The notes: generated by a model from the letters alone, not told the origin. A stretch of DNA of 64,000 bases from Gp13-AA77 sp035949375 (GCA_035949375.1 DASZIG010000050.1:1-64000), one strand, 5' to 3'; shown: positions 19,194 through 27,931, counted from the first letter of the stretch. Program-made: numbers and translations.

Positions 19194-19940
19194 ATGACAG
19201 CTTCGCTCACAGGTCGCGATCTCGCCAAGATGATCGATCACTCGCTGTTGCATCCGACGATGAGCGACACGGACATCGCCGCCGGCTGCCGCCTGGCGCG
19301 CGAATATGACGTGGCCACTGCCTGCGTGAAACCGTACGCCATCGCGCTTGCGAAGGAGATTCTTGCCGGCTCCGGCGTGGGCGTCTGCCCGGTGATCGCC
19401 TTCCCGCACGGCAACAGCACTACCGCCATCAAAGTCCGCGAAGCCCAAGCTGCCGCGCTCGCGGGCGGCGTCGAGATCGATGCAGTCATCAACATCGGCA
19501 AGGCGCTGGGCGGCGACTGGGACTACGTCCGCGACGAGATTCGCGCCATCAATGAGGCCGTGGTCGCCGGGGGCGCCATCCTCAAGGTCATCTTCGAGAA
19601 CGACTACCTTGAGGACGCGCACATCATCCGCTTGTGCGAGATCTCGTCCGAAGTGGGCGTGGCCTTCGTCAAGACCTCGACGGGTTACGGGTTCGTGAAG
19701 CAGACCGACGGCTCCTACAACTACAAAGGCGCTACCGATCACCATCTGCGGCTGATGCGCCGGCACTCGGCGCCCGCGGTCCAGATCAAGGCGGCAGGTG
19801 GCGTGCGGACACTGGACGACCTGATCCGCGTGCGCTCGCTCGGCGTGACCCGTGTCGGCGCTACGGCCACGCGAGTCATGCTCGATGAGGCCCGGCAACG
19901 CTTCGCGTCCGGGCAACTGGGGGAGGCGAGCGCCTCATGA
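19194..19940 (+). CDS. deoC: Deoxyribose-phosphate aldolase
   Basis: The 248-residue protein matches DeoC in length and motifs. The Schiff-base lysine is Lys160 in VAFVKTSTGYG, the proton-relay lysine Lys199 in QIKAAGGVR, and the conserved Asp96 lies in EIDAVINIG. The enzyme cleaves 2-deoxyribose-5-phosphate into glyceraldehyde-3-phosphate and acetaldehyde in the cytoplasm during deoxynucleoside catabolism. It starts a likely operon: its stop overlaps the next start by four bases. No other nucleoside-catabolism gene is adjacent; thymidine kinase lies 24 kb away. Confidence 0.96.
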   Translation: MTASLTGRDLAKMIDHSLLHPTMSDTDIAAGCRLAREYDVATACVKPYAIALAKEILAGSGVGVCPVIAFPHGNSTTAIKVREAQAAALAGGVEIDAVINIGKALGGDWDYVRDEIRAINEAVVAGGAILKVIFENDYLEDAHIIRLCEISSEVGVAFVKTSTGYGFVKQTDGSYNYKGATDHHLRLMRRHSAPAVQIKAAGGVRTLDDLIRVRSLGVTRVGATATRVMLDEARQRFASGQLGEASAS

Positions 19941-20650
19941 AACGCGCATTCTGGACTTTCGCGCTTCTCGTCACCGCGATATTGCTGGCGGGAGCAGTTT
20001 TCTACACGCCTGCGCAATCCACGGCCCCCCAGGCCGGAACGCACCTCGTCTTCAGCGACGATTTCGAACAGGAGCGATGGGATCGCTGGCAAATGCCTTA
20101 CCCGGAGGATTGGGCGATTCTCAGCGAGGACCACAACCACTATCTGCATATGAAACGCGCTCGTGACCCCGCGGTGCCGCGGCGGCCCATTCAGTTTGCC
20201 TTGATGAAAGGCGCAAGGGTCGGCAGTTTTGACTTTCGCGCCCGGGTGCGCCGCGAAGGCCGCTCGATGATCGTGGTCTTCAACTACGCCGACTCGCTCC
20301 ACTTCTATTACACGCACCTCTCGGTGGATACCGGCAGCCGGCAGCCGGTCCACAACGGCATCTTCCTGGTGAACAACGCGCCCCGGGTGCGAATTGCGGG
20401 CCTGGACGCCCCCGCCGCCCTGCCCGACAATTCATGGCATCGCATTCGCGTGTTGCGCGACGCCGCGAGTGGGCGGATCATGGTGTGGAGTGATGTCCGG
20501 GACGCGCCGGTTTTCACCGTGACCGACCGCACGTTCACGTACGGCCAAGTCGGGATCGGATCGTTCGATGAAACCGGCGACTTCGACGACGTAGAGCTGC
20601 AGTCGGATGACGCCGGATGCTCCGCACCGCCGGCGCATCCGGGCAACTGA
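19937..20650 (+). CDS. Exported concanavalin/LamG-like beta-sandwich protein
   Basis: The 237-residue product has a signal anchor (about 1-25) and then a jelly-roll pattern: 'FSDDFEQERWDRWQ', a set of strands with 'FDFRARVRREGRSMIVVF', and the end 'GQVGIGSFDETGDFDDVEL'. Similar domains occur in DUF1080 and family-16-like proteins that bind or cleave glycans. No catalytic EXDXXE motif is visible, so a binding role is more likely. ATGA overlap with deoC indicates co-translation. Function is inferred only at fold level. Confidence 0.65.
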   Translation: MKRAFWTFALLVTAILLAGAVFYTPAQSTAPQAGTHLVFSDDFEQERWDRWQMPYPEDWAILSEDHNHYLHMKRARDPAVPRRPIQFALMKGARVGSFDFRARVRREGRSMIVVFNYADSLHFYYTHLSVDTGSRQPVHNGIFLVNNAPRVRIAGLDAPAALPDNSWHRIRVLRDAASGRIMVWSDVRDAPVFTVTDRTFTYGQVGIGSFDETGDFDDVELQSDDAGCSAPPAHPGN

Positions 20651-20664
20651 AAAAGGGAGGGCAT

Positions 20665-21660
20665 ATGAGTGACGACTTTTCACGGCGGCAGTTCTTCCGG
20701 CGGCTCGGCGCGGGCGCGGCTGGCGCAGCGGCCGGAGCCGGCCTTCCTCTATTGAGCGCGATCGGAGCTCCGGACCGCCACACCCTGCCCCATCGCGACC
20801 TCGGAGGCAACGGGGTAACGGTTCCGATCCTCGCCTTCGGCTGCGGCAGCCGGTTCCTCATGTACGCCGACGAGGATAAGGCCCAGGAAGCGCTGAACCA
20901 CGCCATCGATCTCGGGATCACCTACCTCGACACGGCTTACGCTTACGGCGACGGCAAGAGCGAGAGCCGCGTGGGCGAACTCATGAAGACCCGCCGGAAG
21001 GACGTGTTCCTCGCGACCAAGATTCCCGACCGCACGCGAGACGCGTTCCTCAGCCGTCTTGAGGCCAGCCTGCAGCGCCTCCAGACCGATCACGTGGATC
21101 TGGTCCACATTCATGGGCTCGGCGAGGCCGACGATCTCGCCAAGATCGAAGCGCCGGACGGCGCGCTACGCGGCCTGATCGAGGCGCGCGAGCAGAAGAT
21201 GGCGCGCTTCATCGGCATGACGAGTCATACCGACGGCGCGGTGCTGGCCCAGGCCATCGAGCGGCATCCGCTGAACTGCACTCAGATGGCGCTGAACGCC
21301 TCCGGCAACGGCCATTTCGAAGTGACGGCCTTGCCCGCGGCCAACCGCAAGAAGCTTGGCGTGATCGCTATGAAAGTGACGGGACAGGAATTCCTGATCG
21401 GGAGCGGCGCCGGCAAGGCGGACATCGACATGCTGCTGCGCTATTCGCTGAGCCTCCCGGTGTCCGCGGCCGTGATCGGCATGCCGCACCTCGACTTCAT
21501 CAGCCACAACGCCGAGATCGCAGGCAGCTTTACTCCGCTCGGCCCGGCGGAACTCGATCGGCTGCGGCAGCAGGTCGGAGTTTCACGGCAGGAACTCGAG
21601 CACCGGCTGGTAGGGCACCTTGATGGTCCGACCTGCCATGGCCACGCGTTGTGGGCTTAA
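20665..21660 (+). CDS. Tat-exported aldo/keto reductase
   Basis: The 331-residue protein starts with a twin-arginine signal (SRRQFFRRLG plus an alanine-rich hydrophobic stretch). The AKR barrel follows, with the tetrad visible as Asp and Tyr in LDTAYAYG, Lys in LATKIPD and His in LVHIHG. AKRs reduce carbonyls with NAD(P)H; export by Tat means it folds with cofactor in the cytoplasm. The start at 20665 is fixed by AGGGAGG just upstream and by the signal; a longer in-frame form overlapping the previous gene lacks support. It likely belongs to the deoC operon (14-base gap). Confidence 0.88.
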   Translation: MSDDFSRRQFFRRLGAGAAGAAAGAGLPLLSAIGAPDRHTLPHRDLGGNGVTVPILAFGCGSRFLMYADEDKAQEALNHAIDLGITYLDTAYAYGDGKSESRVGELMKTRRKDVFLATKIPDRTRDAFLSRLEASLQRLQTDHVDLVHIHGLGEADDLAKIEAPDGALRGLIEAREQKMARFIGMTSHTDGAVLAQAIERHPLNCTQMALNASGNGHFEVTALPAANRKKLGVIAMKVTGQEFLIGSGAGKADIDMLLRYSLSLPVSAAVIGMPHLDFISHNAEIAGSFTPLGPAELDRLRQQVGVSRQELEHRLVGHLDGPTCHGHALWA

Positions 21661-21926
21661 AGATCGATGAGCGAGGATCGGGGGCTGAGCCTTGGGCCAG
21701 ACGTCCGGAAAATGCTCGCGACAGTGATGCAGCTTGAAGAAACCGTCGCACTTAATTGGGATTTGTTCAGCAAAACAGCATGAGGCGTACGTCACGTCCC
21801 TTTACACACTGATTAGCGACGCCAGCGTTCATCAACTTGGCGCTGAGCGGGAATATGCGAGACTTCTGCGAAACGTGGTGATCGAATATGGCGTGATGTT
21901 CCTGACGGTGCTGGCCAAGAAAGCGT

Positions 21927-22055
21927 TAAGAGCCTGTATCAAAACTTCTGAAACCTAATCCTCTTGGCGAGGTAGCGTGAACGGTTATGGCCGCCGCGCT
22001 TCCTACAGGTCCGTTGTGGGGTCTTGTCGAGCCGTTCTTGCCGATTCCACCACGA
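21927..22055 (+). mobile_element. Remnant of an IS5-family element (5' end only)
   Basis: From 21987 a frame reads MAAALPTGPLWGLVEPFLP then IPPR, the N-terminus typical of IS5-group transposases (L-W-x-L-x-E-P-x-L-P-x-P-P-R). The preceding 60 bases, starting GAGCCTGTATCAAAACTTC, look like an IS terminal region. Translation stays transposase-like only up to the PPR codons at about 22055; then the sequence becomes the opposite strand of an SDR gene. The rest of the IS is gone, so this is a dead fragment. Confidence 0.6.
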
Positions 22056-22303
22056 CTGTCGATCTTGCCCTTTTCGCGCTTGACTGTTTCGAACAGGCGG
22101 TCGAGGTCGTCGAGATTGGCCGCGTCGCCGCGCACGCCGGTCACGTTCCGGCCAATCAGCTTGACGGCCTCGTCGAGCGCCTTCTGCCTCCGGCCCGTGA
22201 TGAAAACGTAGGCGCCTTCTTCAACAAACAACTTGGCAGTGGCGAGCGCCATGCCGCTCGATCCACCCGTGATGACTGCAACTTTACCCTCAAGCTTTCC
22301 CAT
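22056..22303 (-). pseudogene. Truncated SDR-family oxidoreductase
   Basis: The first 82 codons are a good Rossmann start: GKVAVITGGSSGMALATAKL with the TGxxxGxG glycine pattern (last G replaced by A), and GDAANLDDLDRLF. It stops matching at EKGKID, exactly at the IS fragment; the catalytic S-Y-K part is missing. Beyond this point the frame reads through IS sequence in reverse and makes a nonsense tail. The product cannot be an active reductase. It is divergent to a TetR regulator that probably once controlled it. Confidence 0.75.
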
Positions 22304-22359
22304 AATTGCTCCCTTCGTGAATTGAAATTACGCACCGGACTTCAACCTTGCGTGGTCCC

Positions 22360-22374
22360 TCCGGGTAATCCGGA
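22360..22374. promoter_or_regulatory. Candidate TetR operator TCCGG-N5-CCGGA
   Basis: A perfect five-base inverted repeat with five-base spacer lies in the 150-base divergent gap between the SDR remnant and the TetR gene, where a TetR-family repressor would normally bind. Confidence 0.35.
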
Positions 22375-22453
22375 ACACTCATTACAGATGTCGCCAGGGG
22401 TGCATCGGTTACCAAGATTTCTGAGTCTAATACGAAGAGTGACAGGCAAACGC

Positions 22454-23056
22454 ATGAAAACCGGGAACGGAAAGACGGGACGACCGATCAACTTCGAAAA
22501 AGACGCGGCGCTAGAAGCTGCAATGCTCCTCTTTTGGGAGCGAGGCTATGAAGGCACTTCTATGGCCGACCTTACGCGAGCGATGGGTCTAAATCCGTCA
22601 AGCATCTACGCTGCCTTCGGTGATAAACACGCCTTGTTCCGGCTCGCGGTAAAGCGCTATATGGAAAAGCGAGCGATCTACGCAGGTAAGGCCCTTGAGG
22701 AACCGACACTCGAAAAGTTCATTCGTGCGCTCTTCTCAAACACGGTTGCATTCCTCACCACGCCCGGCCATCCGCCGACCTGCATGACGCTGGCGGGGGC
22801 GGTGGGCTGCAGTCTCAGCGCTACGCCGGCCCGAGATCTCATGACGGAGATTCGGAAACAGAATCAAGTCGTTCTAAGGCAGCGCCTTCTTAAAGCGCGA
22901 AAGAGCGGTGAATTTTCGAAGGATATCGACCTGGACGACTACACGAGGTATCTGTCGACGATAATCGCCGGTCTATCCATCCAGGCAGCCAATGGTTCAA
23001 CGAAGGCGGAGCTCAACCGGACCGCGCAGATGGCCCTTCGCCATCTGGGTTACTGA
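22454..23056 (+). CDS. TetR/AcrR-family transcriptional regulator
   Basis: The 200-residue protein has an N-terminal TetR helix-turn-helix (about 20-60; LTRAMGLNPSSIYAAFGDKH is a canonical recognition helix) and a ligand-binding C-terminal domain with CMTLAGAVG. It would repress neighbouring genes until an effector binds. Its presumed target, the divergent SDR, has been truncated by an IS remnant. The ATG at 22454 is the only start that gives a normal TetR length; the open frame extends far upstream without coding character. Confidence 0.88.
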   Translation: MKTGNGKTGRPINFEKDAALEAAMLLFWERGYEGTSMADLTRAMGLNPSSIYAAFGDKHALFRLAVKRYMEKRAIYAGKALEEPTLEKFIRALFSNTVAFLTTPGHPPTCMTLAGAVGCSLSATPARDLMTEIRKQNQVVLRQRLLKARKSGEFSKDIDLDDYTRYLSTIIAGLSIQAANGSTKAELNRTAQMALRHLGY

Positions 23057-23195
23057 GGGTTGGCGTCGCCGCTTCAGCTCTTTCACCCGCCTGCACGGTG
23101 ATTACCGAAAAGCGAATTGCTTCCGCCTCCCTTGCGGTTCCGATTGCAAACTTGCCGAAAGGACACCTTCTTCCCCCGGTTGTGCTGCCCGATTT

Positions 23196-23466
23196 TCATG
23201 GAAAGCCAGCGAGTAGTTCACGAACATGTGTGCTCGTTAGCTGGGGAGCCCCTGAGCCGGCCTTCAAAGCCGGCAACCCCGTGACACGATCCCGGACAAT
23301 TCGCGCCGCTCGCCGCGTCCTGCGCCGAGTCAGGATAATGCGTCGGCCCTCGAGGCTCGCATCCAACGAATCGCCGGCGTGAAGGCCCAGTTCGTGCCGG
23401 ATGCGGACCAAATCGCGCGTTGACTTGACCCGCTTGGCTACGCGACGCTTGGGTCCTATGCCACAT
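23196..23466 (-). pseudogene. Frameshifted AbrB/MazE-type antitoxin remnant
   Basis: The 3' two thirds reads RIRHELGLHAGDSLDASLEG then RRIILTRR and ends GSGAPQLTSTHVRELLAGFP, the swapped-hairpin AbrB core and C-terminus of SpoVT/AbrB antitoxins paired with PIN toxins. The expected N-terminal strand (S-x-x-G-Q-V) appears in another frame as SRSQAGQV near 23420-23445, so a frameshift lies between. An ATG overlaps the stop, as it would for a following toxin, but no PIN protein follows. It overlaps the 3' end of the MetE-like gene by a few bases. Confidence 0.45.
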
Positions 23467-24667
23467 CCCGGCCGGGCACCACGTCAATCTGCAGCACCGG
23501 ATCAGCGGCCGGCACGTAGGTCGTCGCTAGTCCGAGCTCGCGACGCACGATGTTGCAGCCTTGCGCGATGGCGCTCGCCTTGTAGAATGCGATCTCGCGG
23601 TTGCAGCCCTGGCGGCCAAAGCCGCAATCGCTCGAGACGATCAGGCTCTCGGGCGGGATCACCTTCAGAGCCTTCCGGATCTCGGCGGCCACGTCCTCGG
23701 GCCGGTCCGCTTGCAGCGAACGATGGCTGACGGCGCCGATGGCGATCTTCTTCCTGGTATCGCGCCCTTTCGAGAAGAACGGCTCGAACAACTCCAGGTC
23801 CCGCTGGTTGCGATCCTTCATCTCCAGCGTCCAAACGTCGCCGCGACAGCGCTCGAGATAAATCTCGATGGAGTTGGCGTAACTCGTATCTTCCATCACG
23901 CGCTGCATGTTCGGATTGCCCCAGCAGGTGTGGATCCACAATTCCACGTCGTCGAGACCCTGCACCTCGCGATTGAACGCGTCCACCATGAATTTCACCT
24001 GCTCATGATCCTTCCCGAACGTGTTGGCCATGAAGTGGAAGGTCGGCTCCTCGATCTGGATCGAGCGGCAGCCCGCGGCCCGCAGCGCCAGCAGCTCCGT
24101 GTTCATCGCGACGGCCATGTCCCAGATCACTTCGCGCTTGTCTTTGTACTTCGGCGTATGAATGTCGAGGAAGAGCGCCATCACCTGCGAGCAACAGGTG
24201 CCGAACTTGACCGGCTTGCGCGTCTTGCCCTGCGCGATGCGCCAGAGTTTCGGGTAATCGAGCGGCCGGTGCTCGATCTTGTCGACCACGTGCGGCCAGC
24301 GCCAGCCGGTATAGATCTCGTTCAGCAGGGTGCCAGGCGGATAGTGCAGCCAGGGCGCCGTAGTCTCCTCCGGCTGCAGGTAGTCCCCCTCGAATCCCGC
24401 CCAGCGCTGCAGAGGATAGTGATGCCAGGCGCGGCCCGCCAGGTCCTCGTCCACATGCAGGTCACCATGGGTGAGAACGTCGAGACCGGCGCGCTCCTGG
24501 TCGCTGATCAGGACCGCCATCGCGTCCTGGAACTTTTCGCGAAAGCGGACGTCGAGCATGCAGGTGTCGAGCGGGCGGCCCCACATGCTCACGTCATACC
24601 AGCGCGGGCGCGGAAACGACCCGGTGGTGGTCGAGGGCAGAATCAGGTCGGCGGTCGCTGTGAACAT
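23456..24667 (-). CDS. Cobalamin-independent methionine synthase-like (MetE C-terminal/UROD superfamily) protein
   Basis: The 403-residue protein corresponds to the catalytic barrel of MetE only. It has 'TTTGSFPRPRW' at the start, a QIEEPTF motif, LWIHTCWGNP, and VSSDCGFGRQGCNR near the end, where His and Cys match the zinc ligands that activate thiols. It lacks the N-terminal folate-binding MetE repeat, so it likely transfers a methyl group from another donor or belongs to the 5-methyltetrahydropteroyltriglutamate-like group of unknown substrate. ATG 24667 is supported by GGAGG. Divergent from the thioredoxin-like gene. Confidence 0.85.
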   Translation of the reverse strand: MFTATADLILPSTTTGSFPRPRWYDVSMWGRPLDTCMLDVRFREKFQDAMAVLISDQERAGLDVLTHGDLHVDEDLAGRAWHHYPLQRWAGFEGDYLQPEETTAPWLHYPPGTLLNEIYTGWRWPHVVDKIEHRPLDYPKLWRIAQGKTRKPVKFGTCCSQVMALFLDIHTPKYKDKREVIWDMAVAMNTELLALRAAGCRSIQIEEPTFHFMANTFGKDHEQVKFMVDAFNREVQGLDDVELWIHTCWGNPNMQRVMEDTSYANSIEIYLERCRGDVWTLEMKDRNQRDLELFEPFFSKGRDTRKKIAIGAVSHRSLQADRPEDVAAEIRKALKVIPPESLIVSSDCGFGRQGCNREIAFYKASAIAQGCNIVRRELGLATTYVPAADPVLQIDVVPGRDVA

Positions 24668-24785
24668 GAGTTCCTCCAGACGGCATTGTACTTCCACCCT
24701 GGGCGGATGGGACGGCGAATTGTGCGTCCGTAGGGCCGGTGCGCTAAACTGGTGTTTACCGAATTTCAGCTTGGAGGGAAATTGA

Positions 24786-25373
24786 ATGGCAGAGACTCCT
24801 TCAACGATGCTTGCCACCGGAACCGAGGCTCCGGACTTCCGCTTGCCTGACCCGCAAGGCAAGGTGGTGGCGCTCGACGACTTCAAAGACGCGCCCGCGC
24901 TGCTGGTGGCCTTCATTTGCAATCATTGTCCCTACGTGAAGCATGTCCGGTCCAAGTTTGCCGAGGTGGCCCGCGACTACCAGTCGCGCGGAGTGGCGGT
25001 GGTCGGGATCAGCTCCAACGACGCCGACTCCCATCCCGACGACGGCCCGGAGAAAATGGCCGAGGAGGTGAATCTGGCTGGCTACACATTCCCTTACCTG
25101 TATGACGAGACCCAGGAAGTGGCGAAGGCGTATCAGGCCGCCTGCACGCCGGACTTTTTCCTGTTCGATCGCGACCGCCGGTTGGTGTATCGCGGACAGT
25201 TTGACGACAGCCGGCCGGGAAGCGGCAGGCCGGTCACTGGCAAGGACCTGACCGGGGCCGTCGACGCGGTGCTTGCGGGCAAGCCTGTACCGGGCAACCA
25301 GCGGCCAAGCGTCGGCTGCAATATCAAGTGGAAACGCGGTAATGAGCCGGATTACTTCCAGAGGCGCCACTGA
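24786..25373 (+). CDS. Thioredoxin-fold AhpC/TSA-like protein
   Basis: The 195-residue cytoplasmic protein has 'G-T-E-A-P-D-F-R-L-P-D' at the start and the redox motif FICNHCPYVKH (CxxC variant with conserved CPY-x-K), then VVGISSND. It belongs to the thioredoxin-like group whose members reduce peroxides or disulfides; the substrate is unknown. GGAGGG sits eight bases before the ATG. It ends in a basic tail NIKWKRGNEPDY, which is typical of this clade. Confidence 0.85.
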   Translation: MAETPSTMLATGTEAPDFRLPDPQGKVVALDDFKDAPALLVAFICNHCPYVKHVRSKFAEVARDYQSRGVAVVGISSNDADSHPDDGPEKMAEEVNLAGYTFPYLYDETQEVAKAYQAACTPDFFLFDRDRRLVYRGQFDDSRPGSGRPVTGKDLTGAVDAVLAGKPVPGNQRPSVGCNIKWKRGNEPDYFQRRH

Positions 25374-25756
25374 GCGGGCCATTGGAGGAAGCAACGAGCG
25401 AAGCCGGAATGTTATTGAAAATTCAGGGTGTTGCAAAAATGAGCGCGATCTGGGCAAAGCCGAATTCTAGGGATCTGGGTCTCAGCGCTCTGGGCCCGGG
25501 CAGAGGCCCTGCGGTGGTACCTGTCCTTGGTCAACCCATTGATTCTGAACAGGATTCTGGCCAGACCGTTCACGTCAATTTTACTGCCATCTAACCGTGC
25601 AATCGCGCCGTTCGGCACAAAGTTGTTATCTTAAGCTGTAAAGAGGCATAATCTTTCGATCATAGGGCGTCAGTGTCCCTTTCCGTTGTCCCGGGCGGAT
25701 GAGGCCCGGCGCTGCCCGAGAGTGGCGGCGATTCTTGTGTGGAGTGAGGAGCGAAC
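25374..25756. other. Intergenic, no confident gene
   Basis: This 383-base gap precedes the radical SAM gene. A minus-strand open frame (25412-25618) shows no family pattern. GAGGAG lies just before the ATG at 25757. I see no RNA gene. Confidence 0.45.
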
Positions 25757-27931
25757 ATGCCCAGAGTCAGAGGCCAGAGATTGATGAAGTACGTTGACAG
25801 CGCCATAGCGGTGACGGCGGGCGCAGCCTTTGATACCATCCAGTTCTTCAATAAGTACCGGCCGAACCCCGCCTTTACGCCGCGGTGGTCGGACAAGCCC
25901 ATGCTGAAATCGTGGCAGAAGACTCGCCCGCAGCTCGGCTGGCCGCGCGAGACGGATTCGTTGTGCCCAACCTGCGTGAAGGAAGCCCGCGACCGCATCA
26001 TCAACGGCGAGCAGGACCTGAGCACGCTCCGCAACGAGAAGGTGGGCGAGATCAAGGCCCGGATCATCGAGCGCGACGGCCAAGTGTGGATGCTGAAGGA
26101 TTGCCCCATCCACGGCCACTTCGAAGACATGATGGCGGTCGACTCCAAGTTCCTCGAGTGGATCGAGTCAAACTTCCCCGGCCGCGACATCCGCGCGCAC
26201 AACGACAAGGATCTGCACAATCATGGCTCGAGCACGATCAAACACGGCCGCGGCAGCGTGCTGACCGTCGACCTCACCAACCGCTGCAACATGATGTGCG
26301 ACCCCTGCTTCATGGACGCCAACCAGGTGGGCTTCGTGCACGAGTTGAGTTGGGAAGAGATCAAGGAGATTCTCGACAACGCGCTGAAGATCAAGCCCCG
26401 GCGGCAAATGAGCGTGCAATTCTCGGGCGGCGAGCCCACCATGTCGCCGTACTTCATCGACGCCGTCCGCTACGCCCGCAAGCTCGGCTACAACAGCGTG
26501 CAGGCGGCCACCAACGGCATCGAGTTTGCGAAGAGCAAAGACTACGCCCGGCGCGCTTTCGAGGCCGGGCTGCGATACGCCTATCTGCAATTTGACGGCA
26601 TCGGCAACGACGCCAACAGCCATCGCAAGGTGGGCAACCTGTTTGACGTGAAGCTCCAGGCGATCAATAACATGCACGAAGCGGGCATCGAGATCATCCT
26701 GGTGACCACGCTCGTCAACGAGGTCAATAACGACCAGGTGGGGCCGATCATCCGCTTCGCCATGGATAACCCCAAGAAGATCGCCTTCATCGCCTTCCAG
26801 CCCGTCTCTTTCACCGGCCGCGACGAAGACGTTACCCCGGAGCGCCGCCTGCGCCAGCGCTACACGCTCTCGCACATGGCCCGTGACGTGAGGAAGCAGG
26901 TGGGCATCACCGAGCCGACGCGCGACTGGTTCCCGATCTCGCTCTTCAGCACCTTCTCGGACTTTGCCGACATCGCCCACGGCCCCGAGGCCCAATGGGG
27001 CATGGTGAGCTGCGGCTGCCATCCCAATTGCGGCATCGGAACGGCGCTGATGATCAACAAGGAGACGAAGGAAGCGGCGCCGGTGCCGGAATTCCTCAAC
27101 ATTCCGCAATTGATCCGCGACATCCAGAAGATCACCGACGCGAGCCGCGGCAAGGTGTTCTCAAACGTCATGATGGGTCTCTGCCTGCTCAAAAACTACC
27201 GGCCCTTCAAAGCGCCCAAAAGCCTGGCGCTGGTCGATCTGCTCAAGAAGTTCGACAAGAGCTTCGCGCTCACCGGTGAGACCAAGAAGAAGTACGGCGA
27301 TTCCAGCCCCGACCGCACTTATGAAGACGCCTTGAAACGCCGCTCCGATCCCTGGAACTTCCTTTTTATCGCCGGCATGTGGTTCCAGGACCTGTTCAAC
27401 TACGATTTCCGCCGCACCGAGATGTGCATCATTCCGTACGCGACGCAGGAGGGCGAGATCTCCTTCTGCGCCTACAACACCGGCATCGGCTGGCGGAACA
27501 TCATTGAGAACATGCACAAGAACGCCACTGTGGCCGAGTGGTACAAGACGCACGGCAAGCACGAGATTTACGCTCGCGGCAAGGAAGTGAACCTCGAGAA
27601 CTACGAGCACACGCTGAAGCTGCGCGCCGAAGACGTGAGCGCGGTGCGCGATCGTGCCACGGACATTCCCATGACCGCCGCCGACGAAGATAAGATGCGG
27701 CGCAAGGCGGCATACGAGGCCAAGCAGGTGCGCGAGATCTACGAGGAGATGGTGCTCAAGAAGCCCAAGCCGGAACTGGTCACGATCGGGCCGGTGGCGG
27801 CGAAGTCCGGCAACGGCAACGGTCATAGCAACGGCAACGGTAATGGCAATGGTTATGCGAACGGCAATGGTCATGTCAACGGTAATGGTCACTCGGAGCT
27901 GGTGAGCATCGCCGATAAGGCTTCGGTGTAG
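25757..27931 (+). CDS. Radical SAM enzyme of the tetraether/membrane-spanning lipid synthase (Tes/MSS) type
   Basis: The 724-residue protein has a radical SAM core with Cys177-x3-Cys181-x2-Cys184 (RCNMMCDPC) and a SAM-binding FSGGEP motif. Its N-terminus carries a metal site resembling rubredoxin/zinc ribbon (Cys70-P-x-Cys73 and DCPIHGHF at 115-122), as in the archaeal Tes enzyme MJ0619. Further cysteines, VSCGCHPNCGIG (about 415-425) and MCIIPYATQEGEISFC (about 556-571), fit auxiliary Fe-S clusters. Tes joins lipid tails through sp3 C-C bonds; bacterial homologues are proposed to make diabolic-acid or GDGT-like lipids. The last 50 residues are a Gly-Asn repeat. Assignment is by family resemblance; substrate is inferred. 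Confidence 0.75.
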   Translation: MPRVRGQRLMKYVDSAIAVTAGAAFDTIQFFNKYRPNPAFTPRWSDKPMLKSWQKTRPQLGWPRETDSLCPTCVKEARDRIINGEQDLSTLRNEKVGEIKARIIERDGQVWMLKDCPIHGHFEDMMAVDSKFLEWIESNFPGRDIRAHNDKDLHNHGSSTIKHGRGSVLTVDLTNRCNMMCDPCFMDANQVGFVHELSWEEIKEILDNALKIKPRRQMSVQFSGGEPTMSPYFIDAVRYARKLGYNSVQAATNGIEFAKSKDYARRAFEAGLRYAYLQFDGIGNDANSHRKVGNLFDVKLQAINNMHEAGIEIILVTTLVNEVNNDQVGPIIRFAMDNPKKIAFIAFQPVSFTGRDEDVTPERRLRQRYTLSHMARDVRKQVGITEPTRDWFPISLFSTFSDFADIAHGPEAQWGMVSCGCHPNCGIGTALMINKETKEAAPVPEFLNIPQLIRDIQKITDASRGKVFSNVMMGLCLLKNYRPFKAPKSLALVDLLKKFDKSFALTGETKKKYGDSSPDRTYEDALKRRSDPWNFLFIAGMWFQDLFNYDFRRTEMCIIPYATQEGEISFCAYNTGIGWRNIIENMHKNATVAEWYKTHGKHEIYARGKEVNLENYEHTLKLRAEDVSAVRDRATDIPMTAADEDKMRRKAAYEAKQVREIYEEMVLKKPKPELVTIGPVAAKSGNGNGHSNGNGNGNGYANGNGHVNGNGHSELVSIADKASV

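Noticed and set aside
21734..21958. Possible 74-residue gene upstream of the IS remnant
   Set aside because: No ribosome-binding site, no family pattern, and its end runs into the IS end.
25412..25618. Minus-strand 68-residue frame before the radical SAM gene
   Set aside because: No recognisable family or start signal; conservation cannot be judged from one sequence.
27820..27905. CRISPR-like repeats in the radical SAM tail
   Set aside because: The units are 6-12 bases, in frame, encode Gly-Asn and have no spacers.
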